NCBI GenBank assembly: GCA_003045895.1
Contig: PZPC01000010.1
Location: 28,578-92,577, forward strand
Reading direction: 5' to 3'
Origin: Bacteroidota bacterium
Lineage (GTDB): Bacteria > Bacteroidota > Bacteroidia > Chitinophagales > Saprospiraceae
Length of the DNA stretch: 64,000 bases
In this document: positions 1-9,169 of the stretch, piece after piece
Numbering within the stretch: the first letter of the stretch is position 1
How the letters are laid out: each line of letters starts with the position of its first letter
Notes under the pieces: model-generated
What the model saw: only the letters and a program-made list of their open reading frames with translations
Databases searched by the model: none
Told to the model about the DNA's origin: nothing
Made by a program: the position numbers and the translations under genes

Positions 1-1
1 C

Positions 2-178
2 AAAGCCAACGATACCTTATTCTTGGTGGGAAAAATTATTGAAATCTTTGTGCCCGACGAATACATCGCCAGCACGGGCCACGTCGAACACCAGGAGCTA
101 CAGACCATGACGGTAGCAGGGTTGGATACGTATTTCAACAATGAACTGGCGGCGCGTTTGGGGTATGCACGGCCGTAA
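2..178 (+). CDS. Flavin reductase-like protein, C-terminal fragment
   Basis: The window opens inside a gene read in frame 2 and ending at the TAA at 176-178. The 58 visible residues include IIEIFVPDEYI, a GHVEHQELQTMTVAGLDTYF stretch and a terminal LGYARP. This arrangement resembles the C-terminal end of flavin reductase-like (FMN-binding split-barrel) proteins, in which an 'E-I-V-DE' strand is followed by 'VTVAGLDSY' and a final 'Y-RP'. These enzymes reduce or bind FMN. The call rests on the tail only, because the FMN-binding part lies outside the window. No terminator separates it clearly from the convergent gene that ends at 199. Confidence 0.5.
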   Translation, partial: KANDTLFLVGKIIEIFVPDEYIASTGHVEHQELQTMTVAGLDTYFNNELAARLGYARP

Positions 179-198
179 GCATACGCCCCCACCCCTAC

Positions 199-3100
199 TT
201 ACCGTATCAGCACCACATCCCCCGTCAGCCGTTCTACCCGACCATCGAGGAACAGGATCTCGGCCGCGTAGATGAACACCCCGGCGTTGAGCTCTTCGCC
301 CGACAGATAGCCGTCCCAGCCGAGGGCGGGATCATTGGGGGGGAAGTTTTCGCGGTCGAAGACCAGGCCACCCCAGCGATTGAAGATGCGCAAATGCCGG
401 ATGAGCAGCACGTCCTGGTTGCCAAAAATCGTAAACCGGCTGTTTGGGCCGCCACCGTACGGCGCAAACGCGGTAGGCACATACACCGGCAGTCGTTTGT
501 CCACAAATAGCCGGAGGGTATCGCTGGCGCGGCAGCCATTCGCATCAACCACCGTGAGTACCACAAACTGGGTCTCCTGGGGCAAAACCACCGGCTGGGG
601 TCCGGCGTTCGCGGGGATCAACCCCGGCGCATTCCAGCGGAAGCTGTCCACCGGCACGTTGGTCTGCGGCTTCAGTCGCACACTGTCACCTTGCGTTACG
701 AATACGTCGGGGCCCAACTCCACCTCCAACGGCGTGGCCGGCAACAACGTCACGGTTTCCGACCACCGACAGCCTTCGGCACCCTTCACCTCCAATTGGT
801 AATCTCCCGTAGGCAAGTCCTCGAAGAAAGAAAGATTTTCGAACGGCACGCCGTTGATGCTATAAGTATAGGGCGGGGTGCCACCCGTCACCCCTTCCAG
901 GCTGATGCTGCCCAGCAGGTCGCCAAAACAAGCGGGTGAAGCCACCTCGATGCTAACCGCCGTAATGGGTATTCCGGTGGCGGTCACGACCACGCTATCC
1001 AACCCGACACAACCGTTGACGGTATCGCGCACGCTGAGTACGTAAGTCCCGCCGGTGCCAGCAACGTCCGTCAGCCCGTTCCCATTGCCCAGGAGTTGCC
1101 CCCCGTCGCTGCCCGACCATTGGTAAATATAGGTAGCCCCCTGCGCCGAGCCCGAGCCGTCCAACGTAACGCTGGCCCTGGCACAGTTGATCGTCAAAGG
1201 CGGTGCAATACGTACGGCCGGCCGGCCCACCTCCTCGGTCACCAGCACCGCCGCCTGGCTGCTACACCCATTGGCCTGGTCCGTCAGTCGCAGCAAGTAC
1301 AGGCCCGGGGCACTGGCGGTGGCCGTTAATCCGGTAGAGATGATTTCCCCGGTTGCGGTGGTCCACCGCAAATCAAAACCTGAGGCAGTAGCGGGTACCA
1401 ACGGCGCCAGTACCGTACTCGTTTCACTACAGGTCAGTGGCTGAGCAGGAGCCAGCTCAAGGGCAGGTGCGACAAAATTGGCGGCTACGGAAAAGCTGAC
1501 CGTATCGCGGCAGCCATTGCCCTGATCCTGGACAATAAGTTGGTAATTCCCCGGCCGATCCGTGAACACCTGGGGAGCCGTGAGCAGGGGAAACAGTTGC
1601 CCCGCCAATGCCCGCCACTGGTAATTCAACCCGCCACCGGTACTGCTTACCGAAGCGGTAGCAACCAGCAGCAACGTATCGCGGGCACAGGTCAGCAGCA
1701 AGGGATCGGCAGCAGCAATACTGGCGGTCGGTAGCCCATTGTCCTGGGTGACGACCAGGGAATCTGTTATTTGACAACCGCTCAAGGGGTCTTCCAGGTT
1801 GACGAGGTACGTACCTGGTGCTGCCACGATCGGTGTGGGCGTAGTGGCTCCCCCGACGAGGAGGCCATTGGTGGTGGTCCAACGCCAGCTGGCGCTGCCA
1901 CTGGTGGTGGTGCCGGTAGCCCGCAACCTCAGTTGTGGATTAAAACAATTGAGGACGGTATCAGGGCCGGCAGTGAGCGTAGGCATAGCCGCATCCTGGG
2001 CGACAAATACGCTGTCCGTAGCCCGGCAGCCGTTCACCCCACTGGTAACCGCCAGAAAATACCAGCCCGCCGCCGTAATGGTAGGGTTGAGGCTGAGGGA
2101 ATCCTGGATGGGAGCCGGTGGTACGGCCACCCAACTGGGCGTGGTATTCACCGCTGCCGTGCCATTTAAAACCAAACTGGCAAGGTTACAGAACAGCGTG
2201 TCGGTCTGTCCGGCATCCACACTGGGTGGCAGGGTATCCAGCCCCACTGCGACGATAAAGCTATTGGCACAGCCCGTACTGGTATTCGTTGCGCTAAACC
2301 GGTACCGACCCGGCGTATTCACCAGCAGGTTCAGGTTGAAGCTGCACAAATTCGAGACATCTTCGCCCTGGGCGTTGACGGGGCACCAGCGAAAATCAAA
2401 ATTTCCTGTTGCTGGCAAAGCAGCCCGCAGATCGATGGCCGGCGCAGCACAGGTAAGCAGGGTATCCGGCAGCGGCACGAGTACGGGCAGGGCCTCGTCC
2501 TGCGTCACCCGGACGGTATCCTGGGCCGCACAACCATTGCTGCTACTCCGCACGGTAAGGGTATACCTACCCGGGCACGAAACCAGCGGGTTGAGGGTCG
2601 TAGCTCCGGTCAGGCAGTTGGCTGCCGGACCTTGCCACTGGTACTGCACGCCAGCCAGGGTGGAACCGGTACCATCCAAAGCCACCACCGCACTACCACA
2701 GTTGAGCTGGGTGGTGGCGCCCGCCTCGGCCACTGGCGCGGTTTGGTTGATGCCAATGCGGATCGTATCCGAAGCACTGCAGGCCGTCCGGCTATTGGTG
2801 AGCGTGAGCACGTAATCCCCCGGTTCGTCCACCACCAAACCAGCGCCAGAGGGGGGCAACGCACCGGCACCTAACCGCTGCCAGGTAGCAACCACAAGGC
2901 TATCGCTGCTATTGGCCAGGTTCAGAAGCGTCAGGGTGGTGCTGTCACAAGTGAGCAGCCGATCCGGCCCCAAATCGAGGGCAGGTGGTTCGAGCAGCTG
3001 GACCACCTCCGCCGTCAGGGTATTGCTAAACCCGAGGGTATCCGTAGCCAGGAGGGTATAAATACCTGGTGTATTAACGAGAAGCCCGAGGTTGTTGGCA

Positions 3101-6100
3101 GCCGGGATCGGCCCGTTGGCATCCGACCATTGCAAGGTGCAGCCATCACAAGGCAGACAGAAAGTGGCCGCGAGCAAGACCTCGGCAGTCGCACAGTCCA
3201 GGCTGTCAAAAGGCAATAATTCCAGGCAAGGGACACAGACTTGCTCCACGACCGTCACCGAATCGGTAGCCGAACAGCCGCTGCCCAGGTCGTTGACCGA
3301 AAAAAGGTAGGTTCCCAGCGCATTAACCAGCGTTTGCAGGCTATCGGCAGCGGCCAAAATTCCGGGCCCGGACCACTGGTAGGAATAATTGCCCGCCATG
3401 GGGTTCACAAAAGCCCGCAGGTTGAACTCCGCCGCCATACAGGGGAAGACATTGCTGCCAAAGGCAATGGCGGGTGGACTGGTATTGCGGGTCACCTGCA
3501 CAATGGAGGACGTACGGCAACCGTTATCCACACCCTCGACCTGCCACGAATAGGTTCCGGCCGTTTGGGTACTGACCGTCGGCAACAAAGAAAGGGTGTC
3601 GTTGCTGACAAAGCTCGTCCAGGCAAAAGTGTAATCATTCGGATCGCCAGCGACCATGCCGCTGAGGGTAGCTATGGTATCCCGGCAGGTAATCACCTGG
3701 TTGCCGGTGGTACCGATGATCGGCGAAAGGGTATCCAGGGTAACCCACACCGAAGCAGTATCCCGCAGCCCGAAGAGGTTCTGGGCAACAACCAATTGGT
3801 AAAGGCCCGGACAAACGACTTCTACCTGGGCAGCCGTCGTATCAGTAATAATACAACCGGCAGCGGGACCCGTCCAGGCGTAGGTAGGCGTATCGCCAAA
3901 CAGGCTATTGGACCCGTTAAGCACGGTAGATTGGTCGCGACAGGTAATAGCAGCCGGCGGATCAATCATCGCGACTACCCTGCAATCCCGCAAAACGACC
4001 GCAGTGGCCGTATCGGTACAGATTCGGTTAAAATCGCTGACCACCAACTGGTAGACACCGGTCTCTGCTACCTCGGGGTCGTTGTTGGGCAGACTGATCA
4101 GGACATCATTCAGGAACCACTGAGAGACACTACCGATGGTTCCCGTAGTCGTGAGCACAGCAGTACCCGTACTGCACGATAGATAGACGGTGTCGGGCAA
4201 TTGGGCAATACTGAAATTATTGGAGAGCGAAACCCGGGTTGTATCTGCGCCCTGGCAGCCATTGTCGAGGTTGGTGACGGTGAGGGTATAAAGCCCCGCG
4301 CAATCGGTATTAAGCACCCACTCGTCAGGGGTCGGCACGACACAGGGCCCCGACCACAACCAACTGACCTGGCGACTAAAAACGGTGCTGTCTGGCGTGA
4401 GCTGAACGATGTCACCCGCGCAGTTGAGCACCTGCCCGGGGCCGGCTTCCACTTCCTCCGGCGTCAGAAAATCTTCGGTGATGGCTACGGAATCGCGACT
4501 GGTGCAACCATTGTTATTGTCCAACACCTCCAACACGTAATTGCCGGTGGTGGTCACCACCAGGGTATCAGCCGTGGCTCCGCTGATGGGGGCAGCACCG
4601 GTATACCATTGGTAAGTGTACTGCGGGCCGGTAACCGTATTGCCACCACCAACGACCCTGGTCGCTTCGTAACAATTGAGGACCCCGCCAGCGCTGGCAA
4701 CCGCCAGCGGCGCGAGCGTATCCTGCGCCACTACAACCGCTGCCGTATCCCGGCAAAAGTTATCCTGGCGAATGGCAATTACCTGGTAATTCCCCGGCGC
4801 ATCGACTAAAATAGCTGCTTGATTTGAGGTAGTAGCTGCCGGCCCACGCCAACTGAAATCCAGGTTACCCACCGGGGTGGAAAGGGCTGCGTTTAGGCCC
4901 ACTTCCAGCCGCGCACAGGTGAGGGTGTCGGGGATCGCCAGGCGGGCGATGGCCGGTTGCAGGTCTTCGAACACTTGCACCGAATCTGTTGCACTGCAAG
5001 CATTGTTGTTGTTGGTCACCGTCAGGTTATACCAACCCGGACAATTGGCCACTACCCAACCCGGCCCGGGGGGGTGTTGAATACAGGGTCCGGTCCAGAC
5101 CGCCGAGTAGCTGGCGTTGAGCAGACTTGCGCGCCCGTCGAGGGTATCGGCACGGACGGCGCAATTGATCGTGAAGCCAGGCCCGGTAACGACCGCCGGC
5201 AATTGGCGATCGAGCGCGACGTTGACTGACGCGGTGTCGGCACAGCCGCTAAAGGTATCCCGGACGATCAATTGGTAAGCGCCCGGGGTATTGATTAACA
5301 TCGTAGGTTGATCCGCAACGGGGCCCAACACCCCGTTGGTGGTTTGCCAACGGTACCGGTAAGCAGGTCCGAGGCTGGTTTGGGGGCCGCCTAAGGTCAG
5401 CTGATTTACACCACAGTTGAGGGTATCCGGCAAGCCGGCATCGGCAATGGGCGTGTCAAAATTGCGCCCGATCTGGATGGTATCCCGGGCCAGGCAAGTG
5501 ACACCCGCCACAGTTTGGCTCACTTCCAGGATGTAGCTTCCCGTGGTATCCACGGTCAGCGTCGACAAATTGCCCAACTCCGTATTGCCCATATTTAACC
5601 ACCGAAAAGTGAGCGCGCCCGGCGGGCTGGAATCTTGTGTACCCAGGGTCAACGCCGGATTTTGGCAACTCAGGATACCGCCACCCGTAATCACGGCCCG
5701 GGGATCGAGCACCAGGAGGTCTACCTGTACCAGGCTGTCACAACCGGCAGCGGAAGTAAGCAGCACTTGGTAGCTGCCGGTGGTCGTAAGGACGCTGTCA
5801 CCTACCATAAAACTTTCACCCGCGCAGATAACCGGTGTCAGGGCATTGAGCTGTTGCGACAACACCACCAGGTTGAGGGTCACCAGGCTGTCGCACCCCA
5901 ACTCCGTCGTAGTCAGGGTGTCCTGGTAGGTGCCCGTAGTAAAATACGGCCGATTACCCACAAAAACGGTATCGCCGAAGCAGATGGTCTGTTCGAGGGT
6001 AATTCGGGGGCTTTCCTGAACAAAAAGATTGAGCGTGACCAGGCTATCACAGCCGGCGTAGTTGTCGAGGGTAACCTGAAAGTTGCCCGTGTCGAAAAAA

Positions 6101-7122
6101 ACCGTGGTTCCGATCACCAGGCTATCTCCCCGGCAGATGCGTTCGGTGAGTTGGGTGGTGGCTGGTGGATCCACAATGGTTATGCGCATACACGCTGGCG
6201 TCAGGTCGGCGCAAAACCAAGGTTCCAGGCCCGTCAGGTTGTTGCGGATACTGTCCAGGGTGAGGCTGCCATCGGGCAGGGGAAGGCTGTCCAGGTCGCT
6301 GCGGAGGTAGGAGATCCCGCAAATATCATAGACTCCTGCCGGAGCGGTGCGCAGGTCGATGGTAGAATCGAGGCGTTCGTATACGCCATTGCGCGCCAGC
6401 AGAAATCCGTAGCCATACTGCAGGGTGTCGGCCCGGCCAGCGGGAAATGCCAACCGGGGACTGACCAGGAGGGTATCTTCGCCCGTGCAGGTAACGATAT
6501 TTGCGTTGCGCCATTCGCCACCCTGGGCAAAACAGCAGGCCACACCCCGGCTATCGCAAAACGTCAACCGGACGTAGGTGATGGCCCCAGAATTGTTGGA
6601 CGGGTTGTTGGTCGCATTAAAAGTCCAGGTTCCGTTGACCGGGCCAGTGTTAAAATCCTCCAGGCAACCATTAAAAGGATAATAACTACCCGTGTAGCGG
6701 CCAAAATTCTGCCAGTTTTCGGTCTGGGTGTTGTCCCAGCGTGCCAGAAAGGCGCTGTCGGGTTGTGCCACGGCGCCGCAGGCAACGAAAGAAACCAGCC
6801 ACTGGGTGCCCAGGGTGAAGTCGAAGTTATCGTCACTGTTGGGGCCGATCAGGTTGACCTGCTGACCGCTGGGGGAGGTCAGGGAAAGTTCGAAATTTTC
6901 AACAAACTGGTGGACAAACCCCACCTGCACGGCGCACAGGCCCTGCGCTGGGTCAGCCAGGTTGTTGTTGACATAATCGCTGATGGTAAGCGAAAAATCG
7001 CCAGCCGTATTGGGCAGAAAAATCAAGGTGTCCCGTTGCCCACAATTCTGGGCAAGCAGTGGCGAACCAAAGCTAACAAGGAGACTACACCACAATAAAA
7101 AGCGCACGAAGGCTTGGCGCAT
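199..7122 (-). CDS. Giant repeat-rich surface protein with P-domain-like N-terminus and T9SS type B sorting domain
   Basis: About 2307 aa, probably exported and anchored by the type IX secretion system. I chose the ATG at 7122 (MRQAFVRFLLWC...) over the ATG at 7167 because it puts a hydrophobic signal peptide ending in LLAQ at the very N-terminus. Order of parts: signal peptide; a proprotein-convertase P-domain-like beta-sandwich (about residues 30-190, with LSLTSPSGQQVNLIGPN); three short repeats of the form C-GD-...-TG-Y-...-GCDSLV-L-L-V; then some twenty Ig/PKD-like repeats of about 80 aa sharing 'C-LTL-G', 'YQW', 'PGTYTLTV', 'NGC-A-DSV'; one SprB-type repeat (ACFGDLLGSISLEGV...GGTPPYTYS); and a C-terminal type B (gliding-motility/CHU_C) domain with VPTAFAP, FNRWGG and GWDG. 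The role is probably adhesion, by analogy with SprB-like adhesins. The ligand is unknown. Confidence 0.85.
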   Translation of the reverse strand: MRQAFVRFLLWCSLLVSFGSPLLAQNCGQRDTLIFLPNTAGDFSLTISDYVNNNLADPAQGLCAVQVGFVHQFVENFELSLTSPSGQQVNLIGPNSDDNFDFTLGTQWLVSFVACGAVAQPDSAFLARWDNTQTENWQNFGRYTGSYYPFNGCLEDFNTGPVNGTWTFNATNNPSNNSGAITYVRLTFCDSRGVACCFAQGGEWRNANIVTCTGEDTLLVSPRLAFPAGRADTLQYGYGFLLARNGVYERLDSTIDLRTAPAGVYDICGISYLRSDLDSLPLPDGSLTLDSIRNNLTGLEPWFCADLTPACMRITIVDPPATTQLTERICRGDSLVIGTTVFFDTGNFQVTLDNYAGCDSLVTLNLFVQESPRITLEQTICFGDTVFVGNRPYFTTGTYQDTLTTTELGCDSLVTLNLVVLSQQLNALTPVICAGESFMVGDSVLTTTGSYQVLLTSAAGCDSLVQVDLLVLDPRAVITGGGILSCQNPALTLGTQDSSPPGALTFRWLNMGNTELGNLSTLTVDTTGSYILEVSQTVAGVTCLARDTIQIGRNFDTPIADAGLPDTLNCGVNQLTLGGPQTSLGPAYRYRWQTTNGVLGPVADQPTMLINTPGAYQLIVRDTFSGCADTASVNVALDRQLPAVVTGPGFTINCAVRADTLDGRASLLNASYSAVWTGPCIQHPPGPGWVVANCPGWYNLTVTNNNNACSATDSVQVFEDLQPAIARLAIPDTLTCARLEVGLNAALSTPVGNLDFSWRGPAATTSNQAAILVDAPGNYQVIAIRQDNFCRDTAAVVVAQDTLAPLAVASAGGVLNCYEATRVVGGGNTVTGPQYTYQWYTGAAPISGATADTLVVTTTGNYVLEVLDNNNGCTSRDSVAITEDFLTPEEVEAGPGQVLNCAGDIVQLTPDSTVFSRQVSWLWSGPCVVPTPDEWVLNTDCAGLYTLTVTNLDNGCQGADTTRVSLSNNFSIAQLPDTVYLSCSTGTAVLTTTGTIGSVSQWFLNDVLISLPNNDPEVAETGVYQLVVSDFNRICTDTATAVVLRDCRVVAMIDPPAAITCRDQSTVLNGSNSLFGDTPTYAWTGPAAGCIITDTTAAQVEVVCPGLYQLVVAQNLFGLRDTASVWVTLDTLSPIIGTTGNQVITCRDTIATLSGMVAGDPNDYTFAWTSFVSNDTLSLLPTVSTQTAGTYSWQVEGVDNGCRTSSIVQVTRNTSPPAIAFGSNVFPCMAAEFNLRAFVNPMAGNYSYQWSGPGILAAADSLQTLVNALGTYLFSVNDLGSGCSATDSVTVVEQVCVPCLELLPFDSLDCATAEVLLAATFCLPCDGCTLQWSDANGPIPAANNLGLLVNTPGIYTLLATDTLGFSNTLTAEVVQLLEPPALDLGPDRLLTCDSTTLTLLNLANSSDSLVVATWQRLGAGALPPSGAGLVVDEPGDYVLTLTNSRTACSASDTIRIGINQTAPVAEAGATTQLNCGSAVVALDGTGSTLAGVQYQWQGPAANCLTGATTLNPLVSCPGRYTLTVRSSSNGCAAQDTVRVTQDEALPVLVPLPDTLLTCAAPAIDLRAALPATGNFDFRWCPVNAQGEDVSNLCSFNLNLLVNTPGRYRFSATNTSTGCANSFIVAVGLDTLPPSVDAGQTDTLFCNLASLVLNGTAAVNTTPSWVAVPPAPIQDSLSLNPTITAAGWYFLAVTSGVNGCRATDSVFVAQDAAMPTLTAGPDTVLNCFNPQLRLRATGTTTSGSASWRWTTTNGLLVGGATTPTPIVAAPGTYLVNLEDPLSGCQITDSLVVTQDNGLPTASIAAADPLLLTCARDTLLLVATASVSSTGGGLNYQWRALAGQLFPLLTAPQVFTDRPGNYQLIVQDQGNGCRDTVSFSVAANFVAPALELAPAQPLTCSETSTVLAPLVPATASGFDLRWTTATGEIISTGLTATASAPGLYLLRLTDQANGCSSQAAVLVTEEVGRPAVRIAPPLTINCARASVTLDGSGSAQGATYIYQWSGSDGGQLLGNGNGLTDVAGTGGTYVLSVRDTVNGCVGLDSVVVTATGIPITAVSIEVASPACFGDLLGSISLEGVTGGTPPYTYSINGVPFENLSFFEDLPTGDYQLEVKGAEGCRWSETVTLLPATPLEVELGPDVFVTQGDSVRLKPQTNVPVDSFRWNAPGLIPANAGPQPVVLPQETQFVVLTVVDANGCRASDTLRLFVDKRLPVYVPTAFAPYGGGPNSRFTIFGNQDVLLIRHLRIFNRWGGLVFDRENFPPNDPALGWDGYLSGEELNAGVFIYAAEILFLDGRVERLTGDVVLIR

Positions 7123-7356
7123 GGGAGGATATGTTCTGACGTTTGGGATCACACGCTGATCAAACAAACTTTAGTTCTTGGGATAAGTGCTCAATTTATA
7201 CAAAGCTGCCTTTAGCTGCTCCAAAGCTGCCACCGGCAAAAACAAAGATAAAAGAATGTTGGCAAAAACTGGCGACAACGGGGGCAAGAAATAGAACGAC
7301 CCAACAACTGGTTTTCTTGTGAGCAGCACAGGAAAGCGAATTCCCTGGGTAGAAAA

Positions 7357-7388
7357 TTTTGATCACAACGGGATTAGCCGTATCTTAT
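7357..7388 (+). promoter_or_regulatory. Candidate Bacteroidota-type promoter for the dodecin gene
   Basis: TTTTG at 7357-7361 is followed after 19 nt by TATCTTAT at 7381-7388. This partly fits the Bacteroidota primary-sigma pattern TTTG-N19-TAnnTTTG. It would give a leader of about 15-20 nt before the ATG at 7411. The -7 element matches imperfectly. Confidence 0.4.
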
Positions 7389-7410
7389 CAGACATCAAAA
7401 AACCACTATT

Positions 7411-7611
7411 ATGATCGTAAAAGTGATCGAAGTTATCGCCTCTTCCGAAAAAGGCATTGAAGACGCCATCCAAATGGCCGTTACCGAAGTTAGCAAAACC
7501 GTGCGCAACATCGACTCGGTTTACGTGAAGGACATCAAGGCCCACGTAAAAGACGGAAAGATTTCCACCTACGGCGTCATCTGCAATATTTCTTTCCGGG
7601 TAAGTGATTAG
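7411..7611 (+). CDS. Dodecin family flavin-storage protein
   Basis: A 66-aa protein of typical dodecin length. It shows the family pattern: VIKVIE-like N-terminal strand (MIVKVIEVIASSEKG), a helix with IEDAIQMAVTEVSKTVRNI, then strands VYVKDIKAHVKDGKISTYGV and a final F-V. Dodecins assemble as hollow dodecamers that bind flavins (riboflavin, FMN or lumichrome) in the cytoplasm, either storing them or quenching their reactivity. It appears monocistronic, with a candidate promoter just upstream and a GC-rich hairpin downstream. I cannot tell which ligand it binds; the usual flavin-stacking Trp is absent, with Val at the equivalent stretch DSVYVKD, so flavin affinity may differ. Confidence 0.85.
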   Translation: MIVKVIEVIASSEKGIEDAIQMAVTEVSKTVRNIDSVYVKDIKAHVKDGKISTYGVICNISFRVSD

Positions 7612-7680
7612 AAGGGGCCAGGTTAGCTGCTCTTAAAAGCGGAGAGTTGCACAGCTCCCCACTTTACCAACCAAACCAGC

Positions 7681-7716
7681 AAGGGTTGCCCGGGCGTTCA
7701 TCCCCGGACAACCCTT
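7681..7716 (+). terminator. Hairpin downstream of the dodecin gene
   Basis: AAGGGTTGCCCGGG (7681-7694) can pair with CCCCGGACAACCCTT (7702-7716), with one bulge. The T-run is weak, so it is either a terminator or a plain stabilising hairpin. It lies between the convergent dodecin and winged-helix genes. Confidence 0.45.
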
Positions 7717-7762
7717 AATGATTAATCAACAACATTAAACAATGGGTAAGTAATTGTTGTTT

Positions 7763-8068
7763 TTAGATAGCTTCGGCAAGTGGCCGGGCTTTAAGGTATA
7801 TTTTTACACACTTCATCTTATTAACTGCGTAAGCTTTAGGATACCGTTTGGGGCTGTATACCAGACCTGCTGCTTTTAATTGATCCAATTGTTTTTTTAA
7901 TTGAAAAGGAGATTGCCGAAGCAAGCTACTTAATTGAGGCAAATGCATAGCCTGCTGGGGCTCGATCTCTTCCAACAACCGCTGGGACAAAGGATCCAGG
8001 AACAACTCCAGTCGTTTGATCGCTAATTGCATTTGCTTTTCGTCAAAAAACTTTTTTTCCGTACTCAT
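7763..8068 (-). CDS. Small winged-helix-like DNA-binding protein (putative transcriptional regulator)
   Basis: 101 aa, ATG at 8068. The sequence has the layout of an ArsR/MarR-like winged helix: LFLDPLSQRLLEEI, then HLPQLSSLLRQSPFQLKKQLDQLKAAGLV as the helix-turn-helix, then YSPKRYPKAYAVN as the wing. This resembles regulators that test metal or small-molecule status, but I see no metal-binding cysteine pair (there is one Cys, near the C-terminus). It is a single gene with neighbours on the opposite strand. The target is unknown; autoregulation is possible because the 10-bp sequence ATGAGTGAAA at its start recurs inverted about 105 bp upstream. Confidence 0.55.
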   Translation of the reverse strand: MSTEKKFFDEKQMQLAIKRLELFLDPLSQRLLEEIEPQQAMHLPQLSSLLRQSPFQLKKQLDQLKAAGLVYSPKRYPKAYAVNKMKCVKIYLKARPLAEAI

Positions 8069-8441
8069 GAGTGAAATGTTTTTCCGCCAAATAATTTACC
8101 AGGCAAGGGTCCCCCAGGAATAGGCAACCACTCGCTCAGTTGCGTCCACTCTCCTCCTTTGGGAGAGTGAGCCGCTATGTTTTCACTCATTATTGTTGTT
8201 TGTGCCTGAGCAACGCCGGGCGCTACTCTTTCCTGCTTCTAAATACGGCAGGCTATAAAAAAGGTTACAAAATCTGTTATTTTTTTCGCTAACCGGGGAA
8301 TATGATAATAATGTAGCTGCGAGAACGCTAAATATCCTGGTAATTCCAGTACCTTCGTTTAACTTTTTATTAACGCATTAAAATCGGCTAAAAAACAGGT
8401 CGCCAGTGTAATACGGGACTTTTTTTTATAAAGCAATAACA
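8069..8441. other. Intergenic region between winged-helix gene and glycosyltransferase cluster
   Basis: 373 bp without a convincing gene. It holds a short perfect hairpin (CACTCTCC at 8147-8154 with GGAGAGTG at 8162-8169) and an inverted 10-bp copy of the winged-helix gene start (TTTCACTCAT at 8181-8190). The distal 150 bp are AT-rich and should contain the promoter of the glycosyltransferase operon, but no site there matches the consensus well. Confidence 0.4.
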
Positions 8442-9140
8442 TTGGAGAAACCGGTCATCGACGTCATTATTCCTGCTTACAACGAAGAAACATCTATTGG
8501 TCTGGTGTTGGCAGATATACCAAAGGACTGGGTAAGAGAAGTTATTGTCTGCAATAATGCCAGTACCGACCAAACTGCCGCCGTAGCTGCAGCAGCAGGT
8601 GCTACGGTAGTTAACCAACCCCGGGCGGGGTATGGGAGTGCTTGCTTGGCAGGAATGGACTACATCAAAAGCAAGGGCGCTGATCATCAACCTACTATTG
8701 TTGTTTTCCTCGATGGAGACCATTCCGATCATCCAGAAGAGTTACCTTTGTTGGTACAACCCATCATTCACGAAAACGCAGACTTGGTAATTGGCTCACG
8801 GGCCTTGGGAAAAATGGAAAATGGAGCTATGCAGCCGCAACAGATTTTCGGCAACTGGCTGGCCATCAACCTGATCCAATGGCTCTACAAGTACCAATTT
8901 ACGGACTTAGGCCCCTTTCGCGCCATCCGCTGGGATCAGCTCCTGGCTCTGGACATGAAAGACCCTGATTTTGGCTGGACGGTAGAAATGCAGGTTAAAG
9001 CTGCAAAACATCACTTGCGTTGCACGGAAGTGCCGGTAACTTACCGCCGTCGGGTGGGAGTTTCCAAAGTTTCCGGAACCGTTCGTGGCACCATTCTGGC
9101 AGGACACAAAATTTTATGGACTATCTTTAAACTACTGTAG
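8442..9140 (+). CDS. Family 2 glycosyltransferase, polyprenyl-phosphate sugar synthase type
   Basis: 232 aa starting at a TTG codon (EKPVIDVIIPAYNEE); no in-frame ATG precedes the conserved start. GT2 signatures are present: DVIIPAYNEE for nucleotide binding, CNNASTDQT, and the metal-binding FLDGDHSDHPEE. The size, and the lack of membrane helices beyond a hydrophobic end, resemble dolichol/polyprenol-phosphate mannose or glucose synthases, which transfer a sugar from a nucleotide to a lipid phosphate on the cytoplasmic face. It is first in a three-gene run, with 29 nt to the next gene. The downstream GT-C enzyme could use its product. Donor sugar not predictable. Confidence 0.8.
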   Translation: MEKPVIDVIIPAYNEETSIGLVLADIPKDWVREVIVCNNASTDQTAAVAAAAGATVVNQPRAGYGSACLAGMDYIKSKGADHQPTIVVFLDGDHSDHPEELPLLVQPIIHENADLVIGSRALGKMENGAMQPQQIFGNWLAINLIQWLYKYQFTDLGPFRAIRWDQLLALDMKDPDFGWTVEMQVKAAKHHLRCTEVPVTYRRRVGVSKVSGTVRGTILAGHKILWTIFKLL

Positions 9141-9169
9141 TTCAGTAGTTTGTGTAAAAGTCAAAAAGA

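Noticed and set aside
5635..7098. 487-codon ORF antisense to the giant repeat protein
   Set aside because: Antisense shadow inside a repetitive gene; the stop-free frame comes from the biased codon use of the repeats.
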